Below, one piece after another: positions 49,024 to 58,306 of a DNA stretch of 64,000 nucleotides. Each line of letters starts with the position of its first letter. The stretch's first letter is position 1. The notes beneath the pieces are model-generated. The model ran no database searches, had not been told where the DNA came from, and saw nothing but the letters and a program-made list of their open reading frames with translations. The stretch comes from Barnesiella sp. WM24 (GTDB lineage Bacteria > Bacteroidota > Bacteroidia > Bacteroidales > Muribaculaceae), in assembly GCF_004570975.1 (NCBI RefSeq), contig NZ_SPPC01000012.1, positions 38,409-102,408 on the forward strand, given 5' to 3'. Both the position numbers and the translations under genes were made by a program.

Positions 49024-50874
49024 ATGAAAAAAATTTTTACCTTAACGACCGCATTGGCAACAGTGGCTGCAGCTAATGCAATTCAAAAAGTGAACAGCGT
49101 CGTATCCTACGATCAGGCAGGAGAAAAGATGGAATTTGTAGTTAAGAACGCACAAAAAGTAGAGCGTGCAAAATCAATGACTGCAGTATCAGAAAAAACT
49201 GATCTTAAAGCTGCAGCTGAAACATCACGTGCAAACGCTGACGTAAATCCACTCTACGCCTACCCTGACGGCACATTTTACTCTTTTATAGGAATAGATG
49301 CTGCCAATGGCTTGTATACTTATCCCGGATCTGTAATTCTTCCGGCTTATGTAAATAACGAATGGCTTAACATGTCATGGTATATTAAAGATAATAGACT
49401 GACACTTGCTAAAGATGAATCATATAAATGGGAAACAATTGTAGGTGAACAAGTAGTCAATTCTGCTACGACATTCGACTATTCTGTCCTATCAGATCCG
49501 TCATTGAGTGCCGGATACGGACAAAACACTCCTGTGCTGACATGTGGAGACAAAACATATCAAGCCGGCACACAAGGGAACAACGGTTTCATCCCATCTT
49601 TCGTTGAATATGGTGGCTATGGACAACCCAACCCGGAATTGTTAAGTGAGCTTTCCAAGGTTTTAACAGGTCAGACCGGTCAGATTAACGAATTTACCTC
49701 CGGCTCATCTTTCATCTATAATCGTTATTCTGACGATTATTTGATGGATAATATATCTTTTGCATGTGATTATCCCGGCACAGAAGAAGAACCTATAGAA
49801 ACATTCTATCTTGAAACTGGCGAAACTGTAAATGATATAAAGGTAGTCGGTTTCTGTCAAGATTTCCCTGCACCAGCTGCTCCATATGCATTATCATCAC
49901 TTAGCCTTGACGTAAATACAACTTGCAGTGCTAATGCAAAACTACAGTTTGACTTTTTCAAAGTAGACAAAAATGTAGTAGATGATACACCGCTTTATTC
50001 TTATACATATACTATTGCGGAAGCAAAGAACAATGCAGACTTGACAATTACCGTACCCTTCACTACTGAAGACGAAATTGGTGACGAAATCAACTATGTC
50101 CTTATCGACTCTGAAGTTATGATGGTGGTTACCGGATTCACCGACCCATCATTCAAAACATTTGCTCCCTATATAGCATTCTTCAATTACGATAGGACTC
50201 TTAGCACTTATTGCCCGGAGCCCCGCAACTTCTATGCATTTGTAGCTGACAAAGAAGGAGCATCATTTAGAGATACAGGCTATATAGCAGGCTGGACATA
50301 CCAAACAACCGGCGAAACAATATGGACAACTTACAGTTCAATGGCTATTACTGTTGAAGCTGAGTATCCCTATATTAAGCCGCTGATGAACATCGTAACT
50401 GGAGAAGAGGATGACCCCAGCACAGAAATTATATCTGTAGGTCTTTCTAATGATGAGCCTGAAACTGCCGTAACTGTACTTTGCCCGGGTGATGTTGAAA
50501 ATGTTACCTGCTCTACAATCACAGGTGATGATATACCTTCATGGCTTGTATGTGAAGTTGTATCCGCAGCCGAGTTTGAAGCAGACGACAACGGTCCCAA
50601 CGACGCAGGTCAAAAATACTTCTATGTATATCTTGGACTTGCCGACAATGCTCCTGCTACTCCTGTTAACTGCTACGTTAAGCTTGAGTATAAGGGACAA
50701 TCAACAGTTATGTTTGTAACCACAGGCGACCCTGCAGGTATCGACAACGTGACTGCTGCTGAGGCTGCAGAGCTTGACTGGAACGCACCTGTTTACAATG
50801 TAATGGGTCAGAAGGTTAGCCAGGGCTACACCGGTATCGCTATCCAGAACGGTAAGAAATTTATCGTAAAATAA
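49024..50874 (+). CDS. Large secreted protein with C-terminal sorting-like tail
   Basis: The 616-residue protein has a signal peptide (about 1-19). No catalytic motif is seen; the middle is Asp/Thr/Tyr-rich and beta-predicted. A domain around 460-570 (ITGDDIPSWLVCEV, LGLADNAPATPVNCYVKLEYKG) resembles a BACON or immunoglobulin-like module. The last 30 residues (VYNVMGQKVSQGY, then NGKKFIVK) form the tail shared by many secreted Muribaculaceae proteins, similar to type IX sorting signals. As the last gene of the SusC/SusD operon it may be an extracellular binding or degrading partner. Much of it is AT-rich, unlike the susC part. Confidence 0.7.
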   Translation: MKKIFTLTTALATVAAANAIQKVNSVVSYDQAGEKMEFVVKNAQKVERAKSMTAVSEKTDLKAAAETSRANADVNPLYAYPDGTFYSFIGIDAANGLYTYPGSVILPAYVNNEWLNMSWYIKDNRLTLAKDESYKWETIVGEQVVNSATTFDYSVLSDPSLSAGYGQNTPVLTCGDKTYQAGTQGNNGFIPSFVEYGGYGQPNPELLSELSKVLTGQTGQINEFTSGSSFIYNRYSDDYLMDNISFACDYPGTEEEPIETFYLETGETVNDIKVVGFCQDFPAPAAPYALSSLSLDVNTTCSANAKLQFDFFKVDKNVVDDTPLYSYTYTIAEAKNNADLTITVPFTTEDEIGDEINYVLIDSEVMMVVTGFTDPSFKTFAPYIAFFNYDRTLSTYCPEPRNFYAFVADKEGASFRDTGYIAGWTYQTTGETIWTTYSSMAITVEAEYPYIKPLMNIVTGEEDDPSTEIISVGLSNDEPETAVTVLCPGDVENVTCSTITGDDIPSWLVCEVVSAAEFEADDNGPNDAGQKYFYVYLGLADNAPATPVNCYVKLEYKGQSTVMFVTTGDPAGIDNVTAAEAAELDWNAPVYNVMGQKVSQGYTGIAIQNGKKFIVK

Positions 50875-50924
50875 AGATTTATACAGGATTCAATAACAGC
50901 TTAATTAATTTTGAATTCCCCCCG

Positions 50925-50956
50925 AAGCGAGGATTGCCGTGAGGCAACCCTCGCTT
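50925..50956 (+). terminator. Terminator of the SusC/SusD operon
   Basis: aagcgagg-attgcc and ggcaac-cctcgctt pair with one mismatch around gtga, followed by cacttttat. Confidence 0.75.
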
Positions 50957-52005
50957 CACTTTTATACCCCCTCCGCAACGCGGGCGAGCTTCCACTCGCC
51001 CCTACACTGCCTACACAATCCCCATGCAACACAATGACATCACCGCGTAGCTGTAGGGGCGACTGCATGGACAATCCATGATGATGCATTGCAAATCACC
51101 CCAACGCTCCACCGCGTAGCTGTAGGGGCGACTGGAAGGTCGCCCGCAACACATGCGCTGCGGAAACGCAATCTATCCCCTGTAGGGATGCCACCCAACA
51201 TGCACCCGCACCGGCGTGAACAACGCGGGCGAGCTTCCACTCGCCCCTACACTGCCTGTATGGACAATCCACGATGGTGCAATGCAAATCACATCAATAC
51301 CCACCGTGTATCTGCATGGACAATCATTAATAATGTCCTGTAAATCACCCAAACGCCCACCGCGTAGCTGTAGGGGCGACTGGAAGGTCGCCCGCAACAC
51401 AAACCATGCGGAAACACGGTCTATCCCCTTTAGGGGATGCCGCCCAACATGTATCCGCAACAGCGACCGCAACGCGGGCGAGCTTCCACTCGCCCCTACA
51501 CTGCCTGTATAAACAATCCATGATGGGGCATTGCAAATCACGTCAATACCCACCGTGTATCTGCATGGACAATCCATGATAATGCATTGCAAATCACCCC
51601 AACGCTCCACCGCGTAGCTGTAGGGGCGACTGGAAGGTCGCCCGCAACACAAACCATGCGGAAACACGGTCTATCCCCTTTAGCGATGCCACCCAACATG
51701 CACTGCTACCACAGCGTGCGCAACGCGGGCGAGCTTCCACTCGCCCCTACACTGCCTGCATGGACAATCATTGATGATGCTTGCAAGTCACATCAATACC
51801 CACCGCGCATCTGCATGGACAATCCATGATGATGCATTGCATATCACCCCAACGCTCCACCGCGTAGCTGTATGGACAATCATTAATAATACCCTGTAAA
51901 TCACCGCAACGTTCCACCGCTTAGCTGTAGGGGCGACTGGAAGGTCGCCCGCAACACATGCAACGCGGAAACGCGCTCTATCCCCAGAGGGGATAATCCA
52001 TGTTT

Positions 52006-52181
52006 AGCCGTGGGTTGAGCGCAGCGATACCCACGGTAACCGCAACCCCCAAAATATCGTTTCCGCAGGAATCATCATCGCATATATTCATCATTTCCAT
52101 GCCGTATTTTGATGATTCCTGTCGGAAACATTATGCCCGGCGACACCTGTCCGTGGGTATCGCTACGCTCAACCCACGGCT
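52006..52181. repeat. 176-bp second REPIN-like element, copy 1, nested in the array
   Basis: The ends are 31-bp inverted repeats with one mismatch (agccgtgggttgagc... and its complement). Each end is itself a hairpin with arms ccgtgggt and acccacgg. Inside, gtttccgcaggaatcatca is inversely repeated as tgatgattcctgtcggaaac. It splits a B...A unit of the first family. No ORF is present. Confidence 0.85.
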
Positions 52182-52448
52182 ACAAGTCAGATCATCCCCT
52201 CCGGGGATGCCGCCCATATATGACCCCGCGGGTGCAACGCGGGCGAGCTTCCACTCGCCCCTACACTGCCTGCACAAACCTCCATGCAACACAATGACAT
52301 CACCGCGTAGCTGTATGGACAATCCATGATGGTGCATTGCAAATCACACCAACGCTCCACCGCGTAGCTGTAGGGGCGACTGGAAGGTCGCCCGCAACAC
52401 ATGCACTGCGGAAACGCGGTCTATCCCCGGAGGGGATAATCCATGTTT

Positions 52449-52624
52449 AGCCGTGGGTTGAGCGCAGCGATACCCACGGTAACCGCAACCCCCAAAATAT
52501 CGTTTCCGCAGGAATCATCATCGCATATATTCATCATTTCCATGCCGTATTTTGATGATTCCTGTCGGAAACATCATGCCCGGCGACACCTGTCCGTGGG
52601 TATTGCTACGCTCAACCCACGGCT
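52449..52624. repeat. 176-bp second REPIN-like element, copy 2
   Basis: It has the same length and is nearly identical to the copy at 52006-52181 (differences such as gtattgct for gtatcgct). It also lies inside a B...A unit, between the same flanking tatcccc/ggggat hairpins. Confidence 0.85.
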
Positions 52625-53134
52625 ACAAGTCAGATCATCCCCTCCGGGGATGCCAACCACATATACGTCACCAACGCAGACGCAACGCGGGCGAGCTTCC
52701 ACTCGCCCCTACACTGCCTGCATGGACAATCCATTATGATGCATTACAAATCACATCAATACCCACCGTGTATCTGCATGGACAATCATTAATAATGTCC
52801 TGTAAATCACATCAACGCTCCACCGCGTAGCTGTAGGGGCGACTGGAAGGTCGCCCGCCACCACATGCGCTGCGGAAACGCGAATGCCCCCCGGCACTGC
52901 AGACACGCGGGCGAGCTTCCACTCGCCCCTACACTGCCGCACGAACCGCCATGCAACACAATGACATCACCGCCCCTACACTGCCTGCACGAACCGCCAT
53001 GCAACACAATGACATCACGCGCTGCACTGCTATGTGTGCAGCGCGTGAAAAACTATTTATTAACCGATTTTGACAAAATTAATAATTGGTTGTTATAAAT
53101 ATTAAGTAACTTAGCACCTCAATTATTTATAAGG

Positions 53135-54817
53135 ATGAAGAAGTATCGTAATTCACTTCCGGGACGCGTCGGGGCTGTGGCATTTGTCGCCGCACTCGCG
53201 CTGTCGGCTATTGCCGCCACCCGTAGCAATAAGGCGGAAATCACCCGCAATCTCGACATTTTCAATTCGCTCTACAAGGAGCTGCAGACCAATTATGTCG
53301 ACACCATTGACGCGGAGAAGTCAATCAACACGGCAATCGCGGCGATGCTCAACGACATCGACCCGTACACTGAATATTTTCCCGCCTCACAGCAGGAGGA
53401 CATCACCATGATGACTTCGGGCGAATATGCCGGCATCGGCGCCGTCATTCTCGAGAAGCCCGGCAAAGGGGTGTTTATCTCCGAGCCTTACGAGGGAAGT
53501 CCCTCACAGGTGGCGGGACTCCGCCCCGGCGACCACATACTGATGGTGGACAGCGACTCGGTGACCACATGGCACAGCGCACAGGTGAGCGCGAAGCTCA
53601 AGGGACAGGCTGGCACACCGGTCAAGGTAGTGGTGTGTCGCCCCTATGTAGCCGATTCGATACTCACCTTTGACATCATGCGACAGAAGATACAGCTTCC
53701 CGCCGTGCCTTACTATGGAGTGGTGAGGGACAACATCGGCTACATCAACCTCACGTCATTTACCGACAAGGCGGCTACCGATGTGCGCAACGCCCTTATC
53801 GAGCTCAAGAAGGACCCGCGCGTGAAGTCAATCGTGCTCGACCTTCGCGGCAACCGCGGCGGACTCCTTGAGGCTGCGGTGAAAATCGTGGGGCTCTTCG
53901 TGCCCAAAAACACCGAGGTGCTACGCACCCGTGGCAAGGGGCTGCTCAACGAGAAAGTCTACAAGACCACCTCTGCGCCTATCGACACCGAGATACCTCT
54001 CGCCGTGTTTATCGACGGCGGGTCGGCGTCAAGCTCCGAGATCACAGCCGGCGCGCTGCAGGACCTTGACCGCGCCGTCATCATCGGCAACCGCTCCTTC
54101 GGCAAAGGGCTCGTGCAGTCGACACGTCCCCTCCCCTACGACGGGGTGCTGAAAGTGACTATCGCCAAATACTACATACCCTCCGGGCGCCTCATCCAGG
54201 CAATCGACTACAGCCACCGCAACCCCGACGGCTCCGTGGCACGCATCCCCGACTCGCTGACCAATGTGTTCAAGACTGTCCACGGCAGGGAGGTGCGCGA
54301 CGGTGGCGGCATCACTCCCGACATCGACATCGACTACGGGGAAGTAAACCGCCTTACCTACAACATCGTGAGCGACAACTGGGCATTTGACTACGCCACA
54401 CGCTATGCAGCCGAACATCCCGAGATAGCCCCTGCCGAAGAGTGGCAGATGACCGACTCTATCTTTGAGGACTTCAAGAAGAGCATCGACCCGGAAAAGT
54501 TTAACTACGACAAAGTATGTGAACAGATGCTCGAGTCGCTCAAGAAAGCGGCTGAGGTCGAGGGCTACATGAACGACTCCACCCGCAAGGAGTTTACTGT
54601 GCTTGAAGGATTGCTGAAACACAACCTCGACCATGACCTTGACAACAACCGCAAGGACATCGAGGAGATACTCGCCTCCGAGATCATACGCCGCTATTAC
54701 TACCAGAAGGGACAGGTGATCGAGACGCTGAAGCGCGACAACGCCCTTGACTCGGCGGCGGTAGTGCTCAACGACAAGACCCGTTACAAGGCGATACTCT
54801 CGCCCGTGAAGAAATAA
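53135..54817 (+). CDS. ctpA: S41-family C-terminal processing peptidase
   Basis: The 560-residue protein has an N-terminal signal anchor (about 12-28), a helical cap, a PDZ domain (about 95-170, GVFISEPYEGSPSQVAGLRPGDHIL) and the S41 core with VLDLRGNRGG. The catalytic dyad is Ser299 in GGSASSSEITAGALQD and Lys324 in SFGKGLVQS; the 25-residue spacing equals that of the plant D1 processing protease. It cuts proteins near the C terminus in the periplasm. It lies 10 bp upstream of mfd. Confidence 0.93.
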   Translation: MKKYRNSLPGRVGAVAFVAALALSAIAATRSNKAEITRNLDIFNSLYKELQTNYVDTIDAEKSINTAIAAMLNDIDPYTEYFPASQQEDITMMTSGEYAGIGAVILEKPGKGVFISEPYEGSPSQVAGLRPGDHILMVDSDSVTTWHSAQVSAKLKGQAGTPVKVVVCRPYVADSILTFDIMRQKIQLPAVPYYGVVRDNIGYINLTSFTDKAATDVRNALIELKKDPRVKSIVLDLRGNRGGLLEAAVKIVGLFVPKNTEVLRTRGKGLLNEKVYKTTSAPIDTEIPLAVFIDGGSASSSEITAGALQDLDRAVIIGNRSFGKGLVQSTRPLPYDGVLKVTIAKYYIPSGRLIQAIDYSHRNPDGSVARIPDSLTNVFKTVHGREVRDGGGITPDIDIDYGEVNRLTYNIVSDNWAFDYATRYAAEHPEIAPAEEWQMTDSIFEDFKKSIDPEKFNYDKVCEQMLESLKKAAEVEGYMNDSTRKEFTVLEGLLKHNLDHDLDNNRKDIEEILASEIIRRYYYQKGQVIETLKRDNALDSAAVVLNDKTRYKAILSPVKK

Positions 54818-54827
54818 TCCTTACGCG

Positions 54828-57800
54828 ATGGAGCTGGAACAACTGTGCAAAATGATTCTCACGCCGTCGCGGCGCGAGGCTATTGACGCGGCGTTTGGCA
54901 GCCGTGACTCACACGCCATCACCCTCTACGGGCTCGCCGGCTCGTCGGCGCCGATGCTGATGGGTGCGCTCGCCCAAAAGCCGGGCGACACACCGGTGCT
55001 GGTCGTAGGCGACACCCTCGACGACGCCGGCTATCTCTACCACGACCTGTCGAGGCTGCTCGGCGAGGGCGCGGTGCTGATGTTTCCTTCCGGCTACAAG
55101 CGGGCGATAAAATACGGGCAGCCCGACCCGCCTTCACAAATCATGCGCACAGAGGTGCTTAACCGCTGGAACTCCGACCGCGGGCTGCGCTACGTGGTCA
55201 CCTATCCCGAGGCGCTTGCCGAGAAAGTGGCTTCACGCGACACCATCGCCGAACACACCCTGCATCTCGCCACAGGCGGCACCGCCGACCTCTCGGAGAC
55301 GGCAAAGTGGCTGCGCACCAACGGATTCACGGAAGTTGACTATGTATATGACCCGGGACACTTCGCCATACGCGGCTCCATCCTCGACATCTACGGCTAC
55401 AGCTCCGAAGAGCCGTTTCGCATCGACTTCTTCGGCGACGAGATAGAGTCGATACGCGCCTTCAACATCGAGACCCAGCTTTCGGAGCGTAAGCTCGACA
55501 GCATCGCCGTCACGTCAAATGTAGCGCGCCGGTCAAGCGGCTCGCTGCTCACCTATCTTGACGACGGCGCCACCATATGGGTGCGCGACGCCGACTACAC
55601 CGTAGAGCGCGTCAAGGCAATCGCAGCCGAGTCATTCAGCGACAGCGCCCTGATAGCCGATGAAGGCGACTCGCAGGCGATGCAGCAGGTCATCGACCCG
55701 AAAGAATTTGCCGTTGCCCTCAGGCGTCACCGCCTCGTCCACTTCACGGCGGCAGCCGACAACCCCGACGGCGACACGAAAGCGGCAATAGGCTTCGGAT
55801 GCACGCCTCAAGGCATCTATCACAAAAACTTCGACCTTATCAGCGACTCCTTCACCAGGCTGCTCGCCGACAAGTACACCATCTACATACTCAGCGACTC
55901 GGAGAAACAGATCGAACGCCTCCGCGCCATCTTCAACGACCGCGGCGACGACATACGCTTCACCCCGGTCATCTCCACGCTTCATGAAGGATTTGTCGAC
56001 CACGCCACGAAAACGTGTGTGTTCACCGACCACCAGATATTTGACCGCTTCCACAAATACAACCTCAAGAGCGACCGCGCCCGCTCGGGCAAGCTCGCCC
56101 TGTCGCTAAAAGAGCTCGGACAGATTGAGACCGGCGACTACATAGTCCATATCGACCACGGAGTAGGGAAATTCGGCGGTCTCATACGCACCGAGGTCAA
56201 CGGACGCATGCAGGAGATGATAAAGCTTATCTACCTTAACAACGACATCCTGCTCGTGAGCATCCACTCGCTTCACAAGCTGTCAAAGTATCGCGGCAAG
56301 GAAGGTGTAGAGCCGCGCATCAACCGTCTCGGCTCCGGCGCCTGGGGCAAGATGAAAGACCGCACCAAGTCCAAGCTGAAAGACATAGCCCGCGACCTTA
56401 TAAAGCTGTATGCCGCCCGAAAGGACGAGCAGGGATTTGCCTACTCCCCCGACAGCTACCTGCAGCAGGAGCTGGAGGCTTCGTTCATATATGAGGACAC
56501 CCCCGACCAGCTCACGGCGACTCAGGCGGTAAAAAGCGACATGGAGTCGCCCCGGCCTATGGACCGCCTCATCTGCGGCGATGTAGGCTTCGGCAAGACT
56601 GAAGTGGCTATCCGCGCCGCCTTCAAGGCAGCGACCGACAACAAGCAGACAGCCGTGCTCGTGCCCACTACAGTGCTCGCCTACCAGCATTTCAACACCT
56701 TCCGCGAGCGCCTGAAGGAATTTCCCGTGCGTGTCGACTACATTTCCCGCGCCCGTTCCGCAAAAGATGTCAAAAAAATCATCGCCGACCTCGCCGAAGG
56801 GAAAATCGACATCCTCATCGGCACCCACAAACTCATAGGCAAGGATGTGAAATTCAAGGACCTGGGACTGCTTATCGTCGACGAAGAGCAGAAATTCGGA
56901 GTCGCGGTCAAAGAAAAGCTAAAGCAGATGAAGGTCAACGTCGACACCCTCACCATGTCAGCCACGCCTATACCGCGCACCCTCCAGTTCTCGCTCATGG
57001 GAGCGCGCGACCTCTCTGCAATCACCACTCCCCCCGCCAACCGCTACCCCATCCTCACCTCCATCAACGCCCTCAACGACGACATAATCACCGAGGCGGT
57101 CAACTTCGAGATGTCGCGCAACGGTCAGGTGTTTTTCATCAATCCGCGCATCGAGGGTCTTTACGAGCTCGAAAACATGATAAAGCGTCTCGTGCCCGAC
57201 GCCCGCACTATCGTGGCTCACGGGCAGATGCCCCCCGACAAGCTTGAAAAAGCGATAATCGACTTCGCCAACCATGACTATGACGTGTTGCTCGCCACTA
57301 CGATTATCGAGTCGGGCATAGACATGCCAAATGTCAACACCATCGTGATAAACAACGCCCAAAACTTCGGACTCAGCGAGCTGCACCAGCTCCGCGGACG
57401 CGTAGGGCGAAGCTCCCGCAAGGCATTCTGCTACCTGCTCGTGCCTCCCCATCTGCCGCTCACTCCCGTGGCGCGCCGCCGCCTTCAGGCAATCGAGAGC
57501 TTCAGCGAACTCGGGTCGGGCATACATATAGCCATGCAGGACCTCGACATACGCGGCGCGGGCAACCTGCTCGGTGCCGAACAGTCGGGCTTCATCGCCG
57601 ACCTCGGATATGAGACCTACCAACGCATACTCAAAGAGGCAGTGACCGAACTCAAAAACGAAGAGTTTGCCGACACACTCACAGCCGACGACGGCAGCGG
57701 CGAGGAAGAGTATGTAGCCGACTGCACGGTAGAGAGCGACATGGAGTTGCTGCTGCCGCCCGACTATGTGCCCCAGGAGAGTGAGCGCATAAGCCTCTAC

Positions 57801-58178
57801 AAAGAGCTTGACGGCATCGAGCGGGAGCTTGACCTGCAACGCTTCAAGCTCAACCTTGAGGACCGCTTCGGCAAAATACCCAAAGAGACAGCCGAACTGC
57901 TCCGCATACCGCGCCTGCGCTATCTCGCGCGTCGCCTCGGAATTGAGAAAATCATGCTCAAGATGGGACAGATGTACATGTATTTTGTCGATGACAGCAA
58001 CCAGGCTTACTACAGGTCGCCGATGTTTGGCAAAATCCTCAACTACATGCAGGCTCATCCGCGCCGCTGCCGCATACGCGAAAAAAACGGCAGAAGGAGC
58101 ATCGTAATCAGCGATGTCCCGACGGTAGAGGAGGGCGTCGCGCTCCTGCAGGAAGTCATCAGCCTCAACTCCCTTTGA
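54828..58178 (+). CDS. mfd: Transcription-repair coupling factor Mfd
   Basis: The 1,116-residue protein is full length. Its domain order is the UvrB-homology region (1-330, LYGLAGSSAPMLMGAL and GSILDIYGYSSEEPFRIDFFGDEIESIRAF), the RNA polymerase-interacting domain (about 430-510, GDYIVHIDHGVGKFGG), the RecG-like translocase with Walker A GDVGFGKTEVA, DEEQKFG box and SATPIPRTLQ, and the C-terminal D7 domain. It removes stalled RNA polymerase at lesions and recruits UvrA. It is co-transcribed with ctpA. Confidence 0.97.
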   Translation: MELEQLCKMILTPSRREAIDAAFGSRDSHAITLYGLAGSSAPMLMGALAQKPGDTPVLVVGDTLDDAGYLYHDLSRLLGEGAVLMFPSGYKRAIKYGQPDPPSQIMRTEVLNRWNSDRGLRYVVTYPEALAEKVASRDTIAEHTLHLATGGTADLSETAKWLRTNGFTEVDYVYDPGHFAIRGSILDIYGYSSEEPFRIDFFGDEIESIRAFNIETQLSERKLDSIAVTSNVARRSSGSLLTYLDDGATIWVRDADYTVERVKAIAAESFSDSALIADEGDSQAMQQVIDPKEFAVALRRHRLVHFTAAADNPDGDTKAAIGFGCTPQGIYHKNFDLISDSFTRLLADKYTIYILSDSEKQIERLRAIFNDRGDDIRFTPVISTLHEGFVDHATKTCVFTDHQIFDRFHKYNLKSDRARSGKLALSLKELGQIETGDYIVHIDHGVGKFGGLIRTEVNGRMQEMIKLIYLNNDILLVSIHSLHKLSKYRGKEGVEPRINRLGSGAWGKMKDRTKSKLKDIARDLIKLYAARKDEQGFAYSPDSYLQQELEASFIYEDTPDQLTATQAVKSDMESPRPMDRLICGDVGFGKTEVAIRAAFKAATDNKQTAVLVPTTVLAYQHFNTFRERLKEFPVRVDYISRARSAKDVKKIIADLAEGKIDILIGTHKLIGKDVKFKDLGLLIVDEEQKFGVAVKEKLKQMKVNVDTLTMSATPIPRTLQFSLMGARDLSAITTPPANRYPILTSINALNDDIITEAVNFEMSRNGQVFFINPRIEGLYELENMIKRLVPDARTIVAHGQMPPDKLEKAIIDFANHDYDVLLATTIIESGIDMPNVNTIVINNAQNFGLSELHQLRGRVGRSSRKAFCYLLVPPHLPLTPVARRRLQAIESFSELGSGIHIAMQDLDIRGAGNLLGAEQSGFIADLGYETYQRILKEAVTELKNEEFADTLTADDGSGEEEYVADCTVESDMELLLPPDYVPQESERISLYKELDGIERELDLQRFKLNLEDRFGKIPKETAELLRIPRLRYLARRLGIEKIMLKMGQMYMYFVDDSNQAYYRSPMFGKILNYMQAHPRRCRIREKNGRRSIVISDVPTVEEGVALLQEVISLNSL

Positions 58179-58306
58179 CGCCCGGCAAGATAACTGTAGA
58201 AGAAAATAACAAAAAAACTCCGCCGCCATGGTGCAATGTCGGATTTAATTTGTTAGATTTGTAAACGCAGATTATCACTAAGTATATATAAAAACCTCAT
58301 TAACTT

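Larger units (their letters stand above)
50960..53030. repeat. REPIN-like array: 7 hairpins of type A and 6 of type B
   Basis: Two related 20-bp palindromes recur. Type B, gggcgactggaaggtcgccc, lies on the + strand at 51126, 51374, 51624, 51931, 52374 and 52837. Type A, gggcgagcttccactcgccc, reads on the minus strand at 50982, 51227, 51476, 51727, 52241, 52689 and 52909. Both share the loop tggaag and both are preceded on their own strand by GTAG. Each B is paired with a following inverted A, giving six B...A units of about 92-123 bp, two of them stretched to about 330 bp by an inserted element. Between units runs a second repeat with tggacaatccatgatg and aaatcac motifs. Open frames through the array are periodic translations of the repeat, not genes. 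Confidence 0.92.

Noticed and set aside
50960..53030. CRISPR array
   Set aside because: The repeats are palindromes in alternating orientation with related spacers and variable distances, and no cas gene is nearby.
51089..53098. Many overlapping ORFs of 60-160 codons on both strands
   Set aside because: They translate the REP units again and again (periodic SVGASGSSPA- or RASTRPYTAC-like strings), change frame with each unit, and lack start signals. They are repeat artefacts.
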